Assembly (NCBI GenBank): GCA_018141785.1
Contig: CP073341.1
Coordinates: 1 to 64,000 of the forward strand
DNA from: Candidatus Paraprochloron terpiosi LD05
GTDB taxonomy: Bacteria; Cyanobacteriota; Cyanobacteriia; Cyanobacteriales; Prochloraceae
DNA length: 64,000 nt
Direction: 5' to 3'
Each line of letters starts with the position of its first letter. The first letter of the stretch is position 1. Below are positions 28,750-39,194 of the stretch, in pieces. The position numbers were made by a program, and so were the translations under genes. The notes beneath the pieces are model-generated. The model saw nothing but the letters and a program-made list of their open reading frames with translations. It did no database searches and had not been told where the DNA came from.

Positions 28750-28787
28750 GCATATGTCAATATAGTTTGCATATGTTAATATAGTTT
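28750..28787. promoter_or_regulatory. Two 19-bp tandem repeats ahead of yqeG
   Basis: The unit gcatatgtcaatatagttt is repeated directly with one change (c to t). It lies 26 bases before the ATG of the yqeG-proB operon, inside the promoter interval. Equal half-sites near two helical turns apart could be an operator; this is inference. Confidence 0.35.
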
Positions 28788-28813
28788 ATGGTAAAGAAAT
28801 ATAACTACCAAAC

Positions 28814-29356
28814 ATGCTCAAAGCAGCAATCTTAAAGCCTGACTTAATTCTGAAAGATACAGTACTAGCCCTGACTCCAGAAATTTTACAGCAATATCAA
28901 CTCCAAGGTTTAGTGCTGGACGTGGATGAAACCCTCGTTCCTTTTAGACAAAACGAAACCTCTGAGGAGTTGAGAGAGTGGGTCGAACAAGTTAGAAAAG
29001 TAGCATCTATCTGGTTAGCCAGTAATAATCTCAGTGTAAATCGCATTGGCAGTATTGCTCAATCTTTGGACTTACCTTATATTCTCGGAGCGAGGAAACC
29101 CTCCCGGAGAAAGTTGCGAAGCGCCATCACCGCCATGAATCTGCCCGTAGAGCGGGTGGCGATGGTGGGCGATCACCTCTTTACCGATATCCTAGCAGGG
29201 AACAGATTGGGCATGTTTACTATCCTGGTGGAACCCATGGTAGAGCAAGAGCTGCCACCCAGCGCCGACCCGGTCCGCAATTTTGAAATCTGGCTTTCTC
29301 AATTATTGGGAGTTTCTCTTGAGCAATCCCAACAGAAAGAAAAAATAAAGAAATGA
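28814..29356 (+). CDS. YqeG-family HAD phosphatase
   Basis: A 180-residue HAD IIIA phosphatase. [13 protein letters not shown] carries the nucleophile motif DxDxT, WLASNN stands at motif II, KPSRRKL provides the motif III Lys, and [18 protein letters not shown] the motif IV acidic pair. Homologues in plants and yeast dephosphorylate phosphatidylglycerol phosphate, so a role in making phosphatidylglycerol for thylakoids is plausible. Its stop overlaps the proB start (ATGA at 29353), indicating translational coupling. Confidence 0.88.
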   Translation: MLKAAILKPDLILKDTVLALTPEILQQYQLQGLVLDVDETLVPFRQNETSEELREWVEQVRKVASIWLASNNLSVNRIGSIAQSLDLPYILGARKPSRRKLRSAITAMNLPVERVAMVGDHLFTDILAGNRLGMFTILVEPMVEQELPPSADPVRNFEIWLSQLLGVSLEQSQQKEKIKK

Positions 29357-30456
29357 GTCACCCAACCCTGGTGATCAAAATTGGCACTTCCAGTCTAACC
29401 ACTAGAGGTAATTTAGCCCTAGCTACCATTGGCGCATTAGTAAAAATCCTAACCCATTTGCGTTGTTCCGGTTATCGAGTGGTATTGGTTTCCTCCGGTG
29501 CCGTGGGGGTTGGTTGTGGCAGGCTAAACTTAAAAGAAAGACCCCAGAAAATGGCAGTCAAACAGGCAGTAGCTGCCGTAGGGCAAGGTAGATTGATGCG
29601 AGTTTACGACGATTTGTTTAGCAGTCTGTCTCAACCCATTGCTCAAGTGCTCCTAACCCGACGAGATTTGATGGAACGCTCCTCCTATGTCAATGCTTAC
29701 AATACTTTCCAAGCATTGATGGATTTGGGAGTAATTCCCGTGGTGAATGAAAATGACACCGTCGCTGTGGAAGAACTAAAATTTGGCGACAACGACACTC
29801 TCTCCGCTTTAGTAGCTAGTTTAATCGAAGCAGATTGGTTATTTCTCTTAACAGATGTAGACAGACTATATTCTGCTGATCCGCGTCTCGTCCCCGATGC
29901 TAAACCCATTACCTTCGTTCCTTCAGCTCAGTTTGACCAATTACAAATAGAAGCAGGAACTCATTCTCAGTGGGGAGTTGGGGGAATGATGACTAAATTG
30001 ACTGCTGCCCGCATCGCTACCAGTACTGGAGCGAGAACGGTCATTACCCAAGGAAAACAGCCCCAAAATATTGAGAAAATTTTGGCAGGAGAGGCCATCG
30101 GCACCCAGTTTGAACCCCAACCCCGCAGCAAAAATGCCCGCAAGCGTTGGATTGCATACGGTTTACTGCCAATGGGAAAGCTTTATTTAGACTCTGGTGC
30201 AGTGGCAGCAATTTGTCAAGCTGGCAAGTCTTTACTAGCAGCTGGAATTAGGGAGGTTCAAGGAGATTTTACTGCTGCGGAAGCGGTGCAGTTGTGCGAT
30301 TCAGAAGGCAGGGAAATTGCCAGAGGTATTGTCAATTACAGTAGCAATGATTTATGTAAAATCAAGGGAATGCATTCTCAGGACATAGCCTCTAGTTTAG
30401 GTTATGTAGGGGCAGAAACCGTAGTTCATCGAGACAATCTCGTCTTGACGGTTTAA
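29353..30456 (+). CDS. proB: Glutamate 5-kinase
   Basis: Phosphorylates glutamate as the first step of proline synthesis. The amino-acid-kinase domain (1-260) shows [25 protein letters not shown]-like [43 protein letters not shown] and [20 protein letters not shown]-terminal PUA domain (about 275-355) starts near [15 protein letters not shown]. At 367 residues it is full length. It is the second gene of the yqeG-proB pair. Confidence 0.97.
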   Translation: MSHPTLVIKIGTSSLTTRGNLALATIGALVKILTHLRCSGYRVVLVSSGAVGVGCGRLNLKERPQKMAVKQAVAAVGQGRLMRVYDDLFSSLSQPIAQVLLTRRDLMERSSYVNAYNTFQALMDLGVIPVVNENDTVAVEELKFGDNDTLSALVASLIEADWLFLLTDVDRLYSADPRLVPDAKPITFVPSAQFDQLQIEAGTHSQWGVGGMMTKLTAARIATSTGARTVITQGKQPQNIEKILAGEAIGTQFEPQPRSKNARKRWIAYGLLPMGKLYLDSGAVAAICQAGKSLLAAGIREVQGDFTAAEAVQLCDSEGREIARGIVNYSSNDLCKIKGMHSQDIASSLGYVGAETVVHRDNLVLTV

Positions 30457-30458
30457 AA

Positions 30459-30791
30459 TTACAACGGAACGTTTTTCGATTCAAAAGGCTGGCTAGGATT
30501 GATCCCGATACTTGCTTCCGGGCTGTCGGGCTGATAGAACTCTGCCCAATAGGGGGGAGTGAAAAACGTTGGATTGCATTTCAACTTCAGAGTATTCTGA
30601 TAATAATCCATGCTTTTGTTGAAATCTTTCACGTTGATTCGGCTCACCATGCCGTGGGAGCGCGGTAGAACTGCCGGGCCATTACATTCTTGAGCTGCGG
30701 CTGGGGCAGCCATCCCAGGAATGCTTAATAGAGTTACTGAAATCGCCACAGCGATTACTAGAGTTTGAAAGAATTTGATCGCGATTTTCAT
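30459..30791 (-). CDS. Secreted VOC (glyoxalase-like) protein, half domain
   Basis: The preferred start MKIAIKFFQTLVIAVAISVTLL gives a signal peptide ending near AAPAAAQ, predicting export. The mature part contains SRINVKDFNKSMDYYQNTLKLKCN and PPYWAEFYQPDSPEASIGI, the first beta-alpha-beta units of the vicinal oxygen chelate fold. The chain stops after KNVPL at 110 residues, two bases beyond proB, where a VOC domain should continue for another 50 or so residues. It is probably a truncated gene. The frame is open upstream to 30878, but those codons look non-coding. Confidence 0.55.
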   Translation of the reverse strand: MKIAIKFFQTLVIAVAISVTLLSIPGMAAPAAAQECNGPAVLPRSHGMVSRINVKDFNKSMDYYQNTLKLKCNPTFFTPPYWAEFYQPDSPEASIGINPSQPFESKNVPL

Positions 30792-31049
30792 TGAGTTTCC
30801 TACATACAAGGGTTTACATGGGAAGCTAAAGATATGGATCTTCGGTAATCGTGGGGATATGTGTATCAAACTATACATTTATTCCAGCAATCGAATGACT
30901 GAAAGCTTTACTGGATGGTATATAAGTTTTACTTATTATCCATAACCCGGAAGAGCCATATACCATTTATCTTACTATACACAAGACGTTTAAAGGGAGT
31001 TTTTTCTGAAAAATTTTTTCAAAGTATTTGAGTTAGAGGCCATTTTTGG

Positions 31050-31428
31050 TCAAAAAAACTTACCCCCGACAAATTCCTGAACCAGATAGAATTGCTGGTT
31101 ATCCTCAAAGTAGTCTCTGAGACTGAGTATTTGGGAATGGCTGCCAACTCTGCCGAGGGTTTCTGCCTCTCTTTCAAAGAGCTTTTTCGCCATTTTGAAG
31201 ACCTCAGGCCCATTGCTAGAAGGTCTTAATTGTTTGATGACGCAATGGGGTTTGCCGGGCGGAGATAAATATGTGGCTAAAAAAGTTGCCCCAAAACCTC
31301 CAAAGCGCGAGTATTTTTTGGGAGAAATAGCGATCGTGTAGCAGGATTTGAGCGCCGCAAGCTTGGCAGACTTTGGTATTATCTGGGTTCTTGGGATAAA
31401 TATAGTTATGATTTAAGCAGTATCTCAT
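31050..31428 (-). pseudogene. Ser/Thr protein kinase fragment, frameshifted
   Basis: It starts MRYCLNHNYIYPKNPDNTKVCQACG, the Cys-rich head of many cyanobacterial Ser/Thr kinases (normally four cysteines; one is now Tyr). After a frameshift near 31335 the other frame reads YSRFGGFGATFLA (glycine-rich loop) and PHCVIKQLRP (catalytic Lys). It continues LFEREAETLG (helix-C Glu) and QFYLVQEFVGG, then stops. The catalytic loop, DFG and the rest are absent. It is a clear 5' relic of about 125 codons. Confidence 0.8.
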
Positions 31429-31792
31429 TCAGCATCACCAATTTTACTTTGTCCGCACTGGGACTTATTACCAGATGGTTCTAGATTGCTTCTCCTGCCA
31501 TAATTTTGACTCAGCGTCATAATTGCCTCGAAATAACTCGCGCAATGCCGAAGCCTTCAGCTATCTGATAACAGTATATCTTACTTTACTTCTATAACGG
31601 CTGCTCTATCCAGATTTTAACCATTGGAATGTAAAGATTTGATAAAGATTGCGTAAATTAGAGTCTAAAATTCCCCTAAGATGTTAGAGAAATAAAAAGG
31701 TTATATGATAACTCTTGCCAGGTAATTGGTGGAAAATAAATGGCTGATACAAGCTAAAATGATTGAGCTGAGGTAGTTCAAGCGACTAGTAG
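31429..31792. other. Gene-free interval upstream of pheT
   Basis: No coding frame, repeat of a listed family or strong hairpin is visible. The last 100 bases are AT-rich and presumably carry the pheT promoter. Confidence 0.45.
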
Positions 31793-34204
31793 ATGCGCAT
31801 ATCTTTCAATTGGCTGCGGGAATTAGTAGACGTGAATCTTACTCCTGTTGAGTTAGCTCAAAAGCTAACGAAGGCAGGGTTTGAAGTAGAAAGTATATTG
31901 GACTTGAGTCAGAGTGCTCAGGGAGTTGTAGTGGGGAAGATGGTAGAATGCCAACCCCATCCTAACGCGGATAAGCTCAAAGTTTGTTCCGTAGATATCG
32001 GGGAAACAACTCTCTCGAATATAGTCTGCGGGGCAGCAAATGTAAATCGGGATATTTACGTGCCAGTGGCGACTTTGGGAACTTATTTGCCAGCAGTAGA
32101 CTTAAAAATTCGCAAGACAAAACTGCGGGGGGTGCCCTCGGAGGGAATGATCTGCTCTCTGGCAGAATTGGGATTGGCTAAAAAGTCGGAAGGAATTCAT
32201 ATTTTCGACCCCGGGGATTTACAACCCGGTCTAGATGTCCGACCTTTGTTGGGTCTGGATGATTTTATCCTAGACCTGACGGCAACAGCAAATCGTGCTG
32301 ACGCTCTGAGTATGGTAGGAGTTGCTCGGGAGGTGGCAGCCCTGACAGGAGCATCTGTGAACCTCCCCTCAATAGATTCAACAATTTATAGTGGGGCTGA
32401 TAAATCTTTGAGATTAAACATCACCGATAAAAAAGCTTGTTTTGCATATATTGGTACTGCCATCGCCGGAGTGAAAATTGCTCCATCTCCAGAGTGGTTG
32501 AGACAGCGACTGGAAGCTGCCGGAATACGACCAATTAACAATGTGGTGGATGTAACTAATTATATTCTCTTAGAATGGGGACAGCCCCTTCATGCTTTTG
32601 ACCGGGAAAGGTTGGGTGGGGGAGAAGAACTGACTATGGGGGTTAGGTTTGCTGAACTTGGTGAAACTCTGAAAACCCTAGACGGTAAAACTCGCTCACT
32701 TGAGCAACAGAATCTGCTGATTACGGCTAACAATCGCCCGGTTGCTCTCGCTGGGGTCATGGGAGGACTAGAGACAGAAGTACATCAGGGGACGAAAAAT
32801 ATTGTCCTGGAAGCAGCTTTGTTTGACCCGGTGGTGGTGCGTCGTTCCTCCAGGAGTCAAAGTTTGCCCACGGAAGCGTCCCGACGCTACGAACGAGGCG
32901 TGAATATGGCAGAGTTGGAAACAGCCATGGTTCGAGCGATCGCCCTGTTGGAGGAATTAGCAGGTGGCAAGACTGAGCAACAAGCAATAGTTGATGAGCG
33001 ACCAGATCTTCTTCATCGTGAAGCTATCCCACTGCGTCTGGAACGAATTCACCAAGTTTTGGGTGTTGAGGGGATGAAAGCGGAAGAGGTGGAGGAGATC
33101 CTCTGTGCTTTGGGATGCACTTTGGAAAAATTGGGCGACACTCAGACAGATGTTTGGAAGGTAACTGTACCCCCTTATCGCTATGGAGACCTGGAGCGAG
33201 AAATTGACCTAATCGAAGAAGTAGCAAGGCTGTATGGTTACGATCGCATCGGTGAAACCCTGCCCAAAGCAACGGAACCAGGTTATCTTTCCCATAGTGA
33301 GAAGTTCAGGAGAAGGGTGAGAGAAACTTTCCGCTCCCTAGGTTTGACGGAAGTGGTGCACTACTCCTTAGTGAAACCCTCAAGAGAGGAAATAACCTTA
33401 GCAAATCCCCTGTTGGCAGAGTATTCCGCCCTGCGCACTGATTTAATTGACGGCTTAATCGACGCTTTTGCCTATAACCAATCTCAAGGTAATCTTCCCC
33501 TGAATAGTTTTGAAATCGGTCGGGTTTTCTGGCGCTCGACGCCGGAGCTGGCGGAGGAGGATGCCATAGGAGGCATTCTTGGGGGGGATCTTGCTCCTTT
33601 CGGTGCCCTTCATCGGGGTGCTCATGATGGTGCCATGACTTGGTACGAAGCTAAAGGGATGCTCGAAAGTGCCTTCGAGGGTTTATTGCTCAATGTAGAG
33701 TATAAACCGGATAAGTCAGATCCACGACTTCACCCTGGGCGCACTGCTTCTTTGTGGTTAAATGGGAAACGTTGGGGTATTTTTGGCCAATTGCATCCCC
33801 AGTTGCGACAAGAACGAGACTTACCAGAAGCAGTCTATGTCTTTGAACTCAGTTTCGATGTTTTATTAAAGGCAAAGAGTCCAGAAGAGGCGATGCCATC
33901 TCTGTTCCGTCCTTATTCTACCTATCCTGCTGCGGAAAGGGATATTGCTTTCTTTGCTTCCTCTACGGTTTCTGTCGCCCAACTGTCGGGAGCAATTAAA
34001 AAGGCAGCTCGATCTTTATTGGAGACAGTAGAGTTGTTTGATGTATATACTGGCGACAATGTGCCGACAGGATCGAGAAGTTTAGCTTTTCGGCTCAAAT
34101 ATCGGGGGAGCGATCGCACTCTCACCGATGAAGAAGTGGACAAAGTCCAGGATAAAGTACGCAAAGCGTTAGAGTCCCAATTCCAAGTTACTCTGCGGAG
34201 TTAG
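31793..34204 (+). CDS. pheT: Phenylalanyl-tRNA synthetase beta subunit
   Basis: Non-catalytic partner of PheS, handling tRNA-Phe recognition and editing of mischarged tyrosine. It is 803 residues. The N-terminal [14 protein letters not shown] and a tRNA-binding EMAP/OB domain (about 40-150, with [15 protein letters not shown]) lead to B3/B4 editing domains, [15 protein letters not shown] in B5, and a C-terminal anticodon-binding FDX-ACB domain starting near [17 protein letters not shown]. Length and domain order are normal. The gene is monocistronic or leads into the small YciI-like gene. Confidence 0.97.
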   Translation: MRISFNWLRELVDVNLTPVELAQKLTKAGFEVESILDLSQSAQGVVVGKMVECQPHPNADKLKVCSVDIGETTLSNIVCGAANVNRDIYVPVATLGTYLPAVDLKIRKTKLRGVPSEGMICSLAELGLAKKSEGIHIFDPGDLQPGLDVRPLLGLDDFILDLTATANRADALSMVGVAREVAALTGASVNLPSIDSTIYSGADKSLRLNITDKKACFAYIGTAIAGVKIAPSPEWLRQRLEAAGIRPINNVVDVTNYILLEWGQPLHAFDRERLGGGEELTMGVRFAELGETLKTLDGKTRSLEQQNLLITANNRPVALAGVMGGLETEVHQGTKNIVLEAALFDPVVVRRSSRSQSLPTEASRRYERGVNMAELETAMVRAIALLEELAGGKTEQQAIVDERPDLLHREAIPLRLERIHQVLGVEGMKAEEVEEILCALGCTLEKLGDTQTDVWKVTVPPYRYGDLEREIDLIEEVARLYGYDRIGETLPKATEPGYLSHSEKFRRRVRETFRSLGLTEVVHYSLVKPSREEITLANPLLAEYSALRTDLIDGLIDAFAYNQSQGNLPLNSFEIGRVFWRSTPELAEEDAIGGILGGDLAPFGALHRGAHDGAMTWYEAKGMLESAFEGLLLNVEYKPDKSDPRLHPGRTASLWLNGKRWGIFGQLHPQLRQERDLPEAVYVFELSFDVLLKAKSPEEAMPSLFRPYSTYPAAERDIAFFASSTVSVAQLSGAIKKAARSLLETVELFDVYTGDNVPTGSRSLAFRLKYRGSDRTLTDEEVDKVQDKVRKALESQFQVTLRS

Positions 34205-34288
34205 GGGTAATGGGTGGTTGGTCATTGGTCATTGATCAACCACTTCCTCAAAATGTCAAAAGCAACTAAGAACAAACAACTAATAACC

Positions 34289-34558
34289 ATGGCTAAATAT
34301 ATCATGTGGGGCAGTTATTGCGAGAATGCCATTGAGAAACGCACCCCCTATCGTCAAGCTCATTTAGATGGTCTCAGGAAGCAAAAAGAAGATGGGGTAT
34401 TAATTACTCTCGGTCCCACCGAGGATAATACCAAAGTCTTTGGTATTTACGAAGCTGAAACAGAAGCTACCGTCAGAAAGCTACTGGAATCTGATCCCTA
34501 TTGGCAAAATGGGATTTGGACTGAGTATGAAGTGAAAGAATGGATTCAAGCTTTTTAG
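34289..34558 (+). CDS. YciI-like protein
   Basis: An 89-residue protein in the YciI/dimeric alpha-beta barrel family: MAKYIMWGSYCENAIEKRTPYRQAHLDGLRKQKEDG, then ITLGPTEDNTKVFGIYEAET. I use the ATG at 34289, which begins the conserved part and follows an ataacc filler sequence; an earlier ATG at 34214 adds low-complexity residues. The biochemical role of most YciI proteins is unknown. The metalloprotease-like gene follows 4 bases later. Confidence 0.75.
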   Translation: MAKYIMWGSYCENAIEKRTPYRQAHLDGLRKQKEDGVLITLGPTEDNTKVFGIYEAETEATVRKLLESDPYWQNGIWTEYEVKEWIQAF

Positions 34559-34562
34559 AGAG

Positions 34563-35231
34563 ATGAACAAAACTGATACTGCTTTAAATATAATTGCCAT
34601 CGGCATTTTTATCCTTACTCTTTCCTGTTTATTGGGACCAATATTAAATATTTCCCCCGCTATTCCAGCAGTAGTCACTTTCTCCATTATGGGTTTGGCT
34701 ACTATTGATACCCTGAGTTGGCAAAATAGAGGAGTAACTCTGTTTTTAGATGTATTTTCTTCTCGAGAACATCGAAAACGAATTGTCCATCATGAAGCTG
34801 GTCACTTTCTCGCTGCTTATATACTCGGTATTCCTATTACAGGTTATACCCTAACTGCTTGGGAAGCTTTCAGACAAGGACAACCGGGATTGGGAGGGGT
34901 AACTTTTGATTTGGATGCTGTAACCTCCGAATATGAAGCTAATAAAAATATAGGTTTAGTTATGGATAGGTTTTGTACTGTTTGGATGGCTGGAAGTGCG
35001 GCGGAGAAGTTGCTTTATGGGAATATAGAGGGAGGTGAAGAAGATAGACAGAAAGTTAGGGAGACACTCCTAGAAGTTGGGGTTGCTGAATCAATATTAC
35101 AGCAAAAGGAAAGGTGGGCACAACTGCAAGCTACAAATTTGATTGAAAATAATCGCGAAGCCTACGATGCTTTGGTTATAGCAATGTCGCAAAGGCTATC
35201 TGTTTCTGAGTGTTGTGAGATTATTCAATAA
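34563..35231 (+). CDS. Membrane M41-like zinc protease without AAA domain
   Basis: A 222-residue protein with two N-terminal helices (about 7-27 and 33-50). The zinc motif HEAGH (77-81) is followed by AAYILGIPITGYTL, as in the FtsH peptidase domain. GSAAEKLLYG matches the stretch around the third ligand region of M41 enzymes. No Walker motifs are present, so it cannot unfold substrates itself. Similar ATPase-less M41 proteins occur in cyanobacteria and plastids. It may act alone on membrane proteins or assist FtsH; that is inference. Confidence 0.75.
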   Translation: MNKTDTALNIIAIGIFILTLSCLLGPILNISPAIPAVVTFSIMGLATIDTLSWQNRGVTLFLDVFSSREHRKRIVHHEAGHFLAAYILGIPITGYTLTAWEAFRQGQPGLGGVTFDLDAVTSEYEANKNIGLVMDRFCTVWMAGSAAEKLLYGNIEGGEEDRQKVRETLLEVGVAESILQQKERWAQLQATNLIENNREAYDALVIAMSQRLSVSECCEIIQ

Positions 35232-35429
35232 CCGCAGATTAACGCGGATGAATATGGATTTTCTCTATTTTATTAAGATTAATGATAAAATAGCGATCGC
35301 CCTAATAAATGAAAACAGATACAATTTTCTATAAACTATTCCGAACCTTCCCAGGTTATCCGAAAGCGAACCGCACCTTCTGATTGACGTACCTAGGAGG
35401 GGGGGGAGAACCCCGCCCCTACGACTGTT

Positions 35430-36491
35430 TTAGGCTAGAGCCATAGTTGGTTGTTGCTGCCAACGTCCGATGGCTTTCCCCACTACAGAAAGTTCCTGCA
35501 TCAATCGCTCGAAACGCTCTGGAGTGAGAGATTGGGGACCGTCTGATAAAGCTTTAGCTGGGTTGGGATGAACTTCAATCATGAGGGAGTCAGCCCCAGC
35601 AGCAATGGCAGCCATTGCCATAGTTGGGACGTACTCCGATTTCCCCGTACCATGACTTGGATCAATGGTAATGGGTAAATGGGTTAGAGAGCGCAAAACG
35701 GGAATCACTGCCAAATCTAAAGTGTTGCGGGCGTACTTGCGATCAAAAGTGCGGATACCCCGTTCGCAGAGAATCACGTTAGGGTTCCCCGCTGCAAGAA
35801 TGTACTCCGCCGCCATCAACCACTCATCAATGGTTGCTGACATACCTCTTTTGAGTAAAACAGGTTTATCTAGGGCACCTACTTTTTTTAGCAGTGAAAA
35901 GTTTTGCATATTTCTGGCACCTACTTGTACCACATCCGCTACCTCGGCCACCTTGTTCAGATCGGCGGTATCCATAACTTCAGTAATAATACCTAAGCCA
36001 CTGGCTTCTCTCGCTTTTGCCAGTAAGTCCAAAGCACTTTCCCCGTGACCTTGGAAAGAATAGGGGGAGGTACGGGGCTTGTAAGCGCCCCCCCGGAGAA
36101 ACTTAGCCCCAGCAGCTTTTACCCGCAGCGCTGTCTGGATAATCATTTCTTCATTTTCCACGGAACATGGACCGGCGATAATTATCACTGGATCCTGCTG
36201 GGAGAAAGTTACTGGACCTTCAGGAGTTTGCACCACCACTGCGGAAGGTTCCCCGTGACGGAACTCCAGACTAGCCCGTTTAAAGGGCTTTTCTACCCGC
36301 AGGACTCGTTCGATCCAAGGGCTGATTTCTTGAATTTGCTCCTTACTGTACGCTGCCGTATCCCCTACTAAACCAATCACTACTTTACTGGCACCGACAA
36401 TTTTTTCCGGTGTCAGGCGCAAGTTTTTACATTCCTCGCTAATGCGAGTAATTTCTGACTCTGGAGACCCAACTTTCATCACTATAATCAT
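35430..36491 (-). CDS. aroF: 3-deoxy-7-phosphoheptulonate (DAHP) synthase, type I-beta
   Basis: Condenses phosphoenolpyruvate with erythrose 4-phosphate, the entry step of the shikimate pathway. The 353-residue protein has an N-terminal regulatory ferredoxin-like domain (1-80, [17 protein letters not shown]). The barrel shows [58 protein letters not shown] and [15 protein letters not shown]. The open frame extends to 36611, but that part overlaps the PAM68-like gene and is not conserved. It is 13 bases downstream of that gene on the same strand. Confidence 0.95.
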   Translation of the reverse strand: MIIVMKVGSPESEITRISEECKNLRLTPEKIVGASKVVIGLVGDTAAYSKEQIQEISPWIERVLRVEKPFKRASLEFRHGEPSAVVVQTPEGPVTFSQQDPVIIIAGPCSVENEEMIIQTALRVKAAGAKFLRGGAYKPRTSPYSFQGHGESALDLLAKAREASGLGIITEVMDTADLNKVAEVADVVQVGARNMQNFSLLKKVGALDKPVLLKRGMSATIDEWLMAAEYILAAGNPNVILCERGIRTFDRKYARNTLDLAVIPVLRSLTHLPITIDPSHGTGKSEYVPTMAMAAIAAGADSLMIEVHPNPAKALSDGPQSLTPERFERLMQELSVVGKAIGRWQQQPTMALA

Positions 36492-36504
36492 GAATAACCT
36501 CCAA

Positions 36505-36966
36505 TCACTCTTTGTTTGCTGTTTTTCTGGCAGATCGCCAAGCGCTAATGGTCCGGGAGAAGTTGAGCTTAAATTCGTCGAAACCCCACCAGGTGCCAAC
36601 TCGATCTTCATCCCAGGAAGTGGAGAATAAACCGTAACTCAACCCTATTACTCCCAAACCGAATAACCCCATGGTAACGAACACTACTGCTGTGGTAGGC
36701 AACTCCAATAATTCCTGACTGACGATCCAGTAGGCAACAAAGAAAGAGCAGACCCCTAAAGCGGTGGGAATGCCACAAAATATGGCCATGCGGCGAATCA
36801 TGCGCTTGCTCACTACCTCAGGAATGGCTTCCAAACTGGCGGAGGAGGATAGCTCTCTCTGCTCTTGTTTTTTCGGCGCTTCAGCCTTTACCGAGGCTTT
36901 TTTGCTGGCTTTTTTCTTTTTCTGACGGGGTTCAAAGGGTAGCCGCTCTTGGGAAGGTTCAGACAT
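36505..36966 (-). CDS. PAM68-like photosystem II assembly factor
   Basis: A 153-residue membrane protein of the PAM68/DUF3464 family, which assists early photosystem II assembly at the thylakoid. It begins [19 protein letters not shown] with a strongly basic Lys/Ala-rich N-terminal region. Two hydrophobic helices (around residues 68-90 and 97-118) and the conserved tail [21 protein letters not shown] follow. The start at 36966 is preferred over 37008 because the latter overlaps rpsO. The gene order rpsO-PAM68 is one I recall as common in cyanobacteria. Confidence 0.88.
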   Translation of the reverse strand: MSEPSQERLPFEPRQKKKKASKKASVKAEAPKKQEQRELSSSASLEAIPEVVSKRMIRRMAIFCGIPTALGVCSFFVAYWIVSQELLELPTTAVVFVTMGLFGLGVIGLSYGLFSTSWDEDRVGTWWGFDEFKLNFSRTISAWRSARKTANKE

Positions 36967-36982
36967 GAGTTTAAATGTTCCT

Positions 36983-37252
36983 TTAACGGCGAATACCCAG
37001 GCGATCAATTAAGGCTTTATACCTCGCGGGGTCTTGGTTGCGAATATAAGCTAATAGCCGCTTGCGACGACCGATCAATTTTAATAGTCCCCGTCGAGAG
37101 GAGTGGTCTTGTGGATTGGCTTGAAGGTGCTCTGTGAGTAGATTTATCCGTTTGGTGAGGAAGGCGACTTGCAAAGGAGCAGATCCTGTATCGGTTTCGT
37201 GGACTTGATATTCGGTGATTACTTCCTGTTTTTGTTCTTTCGTCAGAGCCAT
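36983..37252 (-). CDS. rpsO: 30S ribosomal protein S15
   Basis: Primary 16S rRNA-binding protein of the small subunit platform. It is 89 residues: [43 protein letters not shown], then the basic [21 protein letters not shown]. That is the exact family length when started at 37252; an upstream ATG at 37282 adds ten unconserved residues. The 235-base leader upstream contains an imperfect palindrome (gacgcctcagggg... ggcgtcgcccc) that could be a leader structure or repeat. Confidence 0.97.
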   Translation of the reverse strand: MALTKEQKQEVITEYQVHETDTGSAPLQVAFLTKRINLLTEHLQANPQDHSSRRGLLKLIGRRKRLLAYIRNQDPARYKALIDRLGIRR

Positions 37253-37488
37253 GAGTTTGGTATCAGTGATTGAATACTGCAATCTCTCATTGTATCAAAG
37301 TTTCACCCAGAAGACGCCTCAGGGGCAGGGAGACGGGAAGAAATGTATAAAATACTAGAGGCGTCGCCCCTATTCTTAGAATTACTTCTATAAATCATAG
37401 CAAATAAGATAGCATGAATTGAGTTAATAATTTACAATTCATATAGATTTGTATTTTGGTTTTGTGGGCAATGGAACCATGGTACGTG

Positions 37489-37914
37489 TTAACGGCTCCT
37501 TGTATCTAACCATTGCTGTAGAATGATAGCTGCTGCTTGACGGTCGATCGCCCCCTTATCTCGAGAAGAATACCGCTTTTTAGCTTTCAACTGCTCTTCT
37601 GCTTCCACGGAAGTCAAGCGTTCGTCTACATATTCTACAGGCAAATTGAGCATTTGGTGGATTTCAAGAGCAAATTTCTGGACCTCAGTGGCTTGAAATC
37701 CCAGGCTGCCATTCATAGAATAGGGTAAGCCAATTACTAAAACCTGCACTTCTCGTTCTTCAATTAGTTGTTGTAACTCTTCGATAGTTTGTTGAAAGGA
37801 AGTACGATAGATGGTAGTTAATCCTGTGGCAATCAAACCCAAACCATCGCATCCAGCTACACCAATGCGCCTTTTACCTACATCCAATCCCAGGGCTGAT
37901 ATTTTCTTAACCAT
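37489..37914 (-). CDS. ruvX: RuvX/YqgF-type Holliday junction resolvase-like nuclease
   Basis: A 141-residue RNase-H-fold protein. LGLDVGKRRIGVA carries the first catalytic Asp, VIGLPYSMNGSLGFQA and VEYVDERLTSVEAEE the next acidic site, and DKGAIDRQAAAIILQQWL the last. The family processes pre-16S rRNA ends (YqgF in E. coli) and is predicted to resolve junctions. Its start overlaps the end of the acetyltransferase gene by eight bases on the same strand, so the two are probably coupled. Confidence 0.92.
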   Translation of the reverse strand: MVKKISALGLDVGKRRIGVAGCDGLGLIATGLTTIYRTSFQQTIEELQQLIEEREVQVLVIGLPYSMNGSLGFQATEVQKFALEIHQMLNLPVEYVDERLTSVEAEEQLKAKKRYSSRDKGAIDRQAAAIILQQWLDTRSR

Positions 37915-39121
37915 GATGTCCGTTGCTAGAATTTTCTGGGGTGTCTTTGCTCTTGGAGCCTTCCCCTGAGGAGTAACTGCTATTATGACCGTTATGATTA
38001 TCGTTGGGTTCTAGTCTAGACTTGAGTAAAGACATGGGTGTAGGCAGGGGGGTTCGGGTTCTTGCTGGTTGAAGTTTTTGCAAGACTTCCGATAAATGCA
38101 AATCTAAAGATTTAGACTCCCGCAATTTGTGCCACACGGAACGACTCATTAAGAGGGTGTGTTCCATTCTTTCCCCTCCCAACTTTTCTAAATAGGCTTC
38201 TCTTTCTGGCTGATAGTCAGCAGAAGCTACTGTTAAAGACTGGGGGGGCACATCTTGCAACACTAGAGCCATGCGAGCGAATAATTTGGGGTATAACCAG
38301 GTGTAAGCGGGGTGAACTCTAATTTCTGCTTCATGGGGACGAGAACCAATTTTGGACATTTCTAGCTTAAAATAGCCAATGGCTGCTTTCCTTTGGGGTT
38401 CAAAAACATAACCGCTGACTATCTTTACTCTCCCTAACCATTGCCTCAGTTGAGCGACAATGGCACCACTGATACCAGTTTTGAAGTCTTGGATATGGCG
38501 GTCAAAAACTTGACGTAATAGGGGTGGCATGGATACGGTATCCAACTGATAGAGTAGTTGAGCATCCCTATTGCTGACAGGGAGGAGGTTTGGTAAATCC
38601 CTATCTTCTGCGGCTAATTGCTGAAGGACTTCCGGGGGTATCCTCCAGTAGGTAATCTGGGCTAAAGGCTGAAAACCGTTCTCGCGATAAAGGGAGAGAG
38701 TTTTTTTCTCGTTCACGTTAACTTCCAGCAACCAAGTCCGCGCTTCCCAAATGCTTTCAAAGCAGTAACGCAAAAGTTGGGAACCAATTCCTTTTCTTCT
38801 CAGTACTAATTCTGGTTTGGTTGCCTTCATATTTACCAGCACTCGATTTATTTGCCAAGTGCTGCGGGTACTATTGAAAGGGGAAACTTGGAGCGCACCC
38901 AAAATCTCCTGCCCCCATTGAGCGACATAAACCCGAAAATCATCCTGACAGGGATTGGGGAACAGACTCAATAACTTGAGCAATCCGTACCATTGACGAA
39001 CGTGTTCTAATTCTTTACTCCATAAGGTGCTACTCTCGGTTTCCCATGACGCAGCATCTAGGTCGCGATATTGAAAGGGGCGGATGACAATTTGTCGATT
39101 TTCTGGGTGTTGTGAAGTCAT
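37907..39121 (-). CDS. GNAT-family acetyltransferase, two-part
   Basis: A 404-residue cyanobacterial protein. The N-terminal ~180 residues form a GNAT domain: [16 protein letters not shown], then [17 protein letters not shown] as the acetyl-CoA pyrophosphate loop. A second half (about 200-330) repeats a degenerate GNAT-like pattern ([20 protein letters not shown]). The C-terminal 70 residues are Ser/Asn/Gly-rich and probably disordered. The acceptor is unknown. It is upstream of ruvX and diverges from comB. Confidence 0.78.
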   Translation of the reverse strand: MTSQHPENRQIVIRPFQYRDLDAASWETESSTLWSKELEHVRQWYGLLKLLSLFPNPCQDDFRVYVAQWGQEILGALQVSPFNSTRSTWQINRVLVNMKATKPELVLRRKGIGSQLLRYCFESIWEARTWLLEVNVNEKKTLSLYRENGFQPLAQITYWRIPPEVLQQLAAEDRDLPNLLPVSNRDAQLLYQLDTVSMPPLLRQVFDRHIQDFKTGISGAIVAQLRQWLGRVKIVSGYVFEPQRKAAIGYFKLEMSKIGSRPHEAEIRVHPAYTWLYPKLFARMALVLQDVPPQSLTVASADYQPEREAYLEKLGGERMEHTLLMSRSVWHKLRESKSLDLHLSEVLQKLQPARTRTPLPTPMSLLKSRLEPNDNHNGHNSSYSSGEGSKSKDTPENSSNGHHG

Positions 39122-39194
39122 TTTCCATATTTATGATAGCTTTTATTGGTGGTGGCTGGTTCCACCAACCTTTACCATTGGGATAGCATTAACT

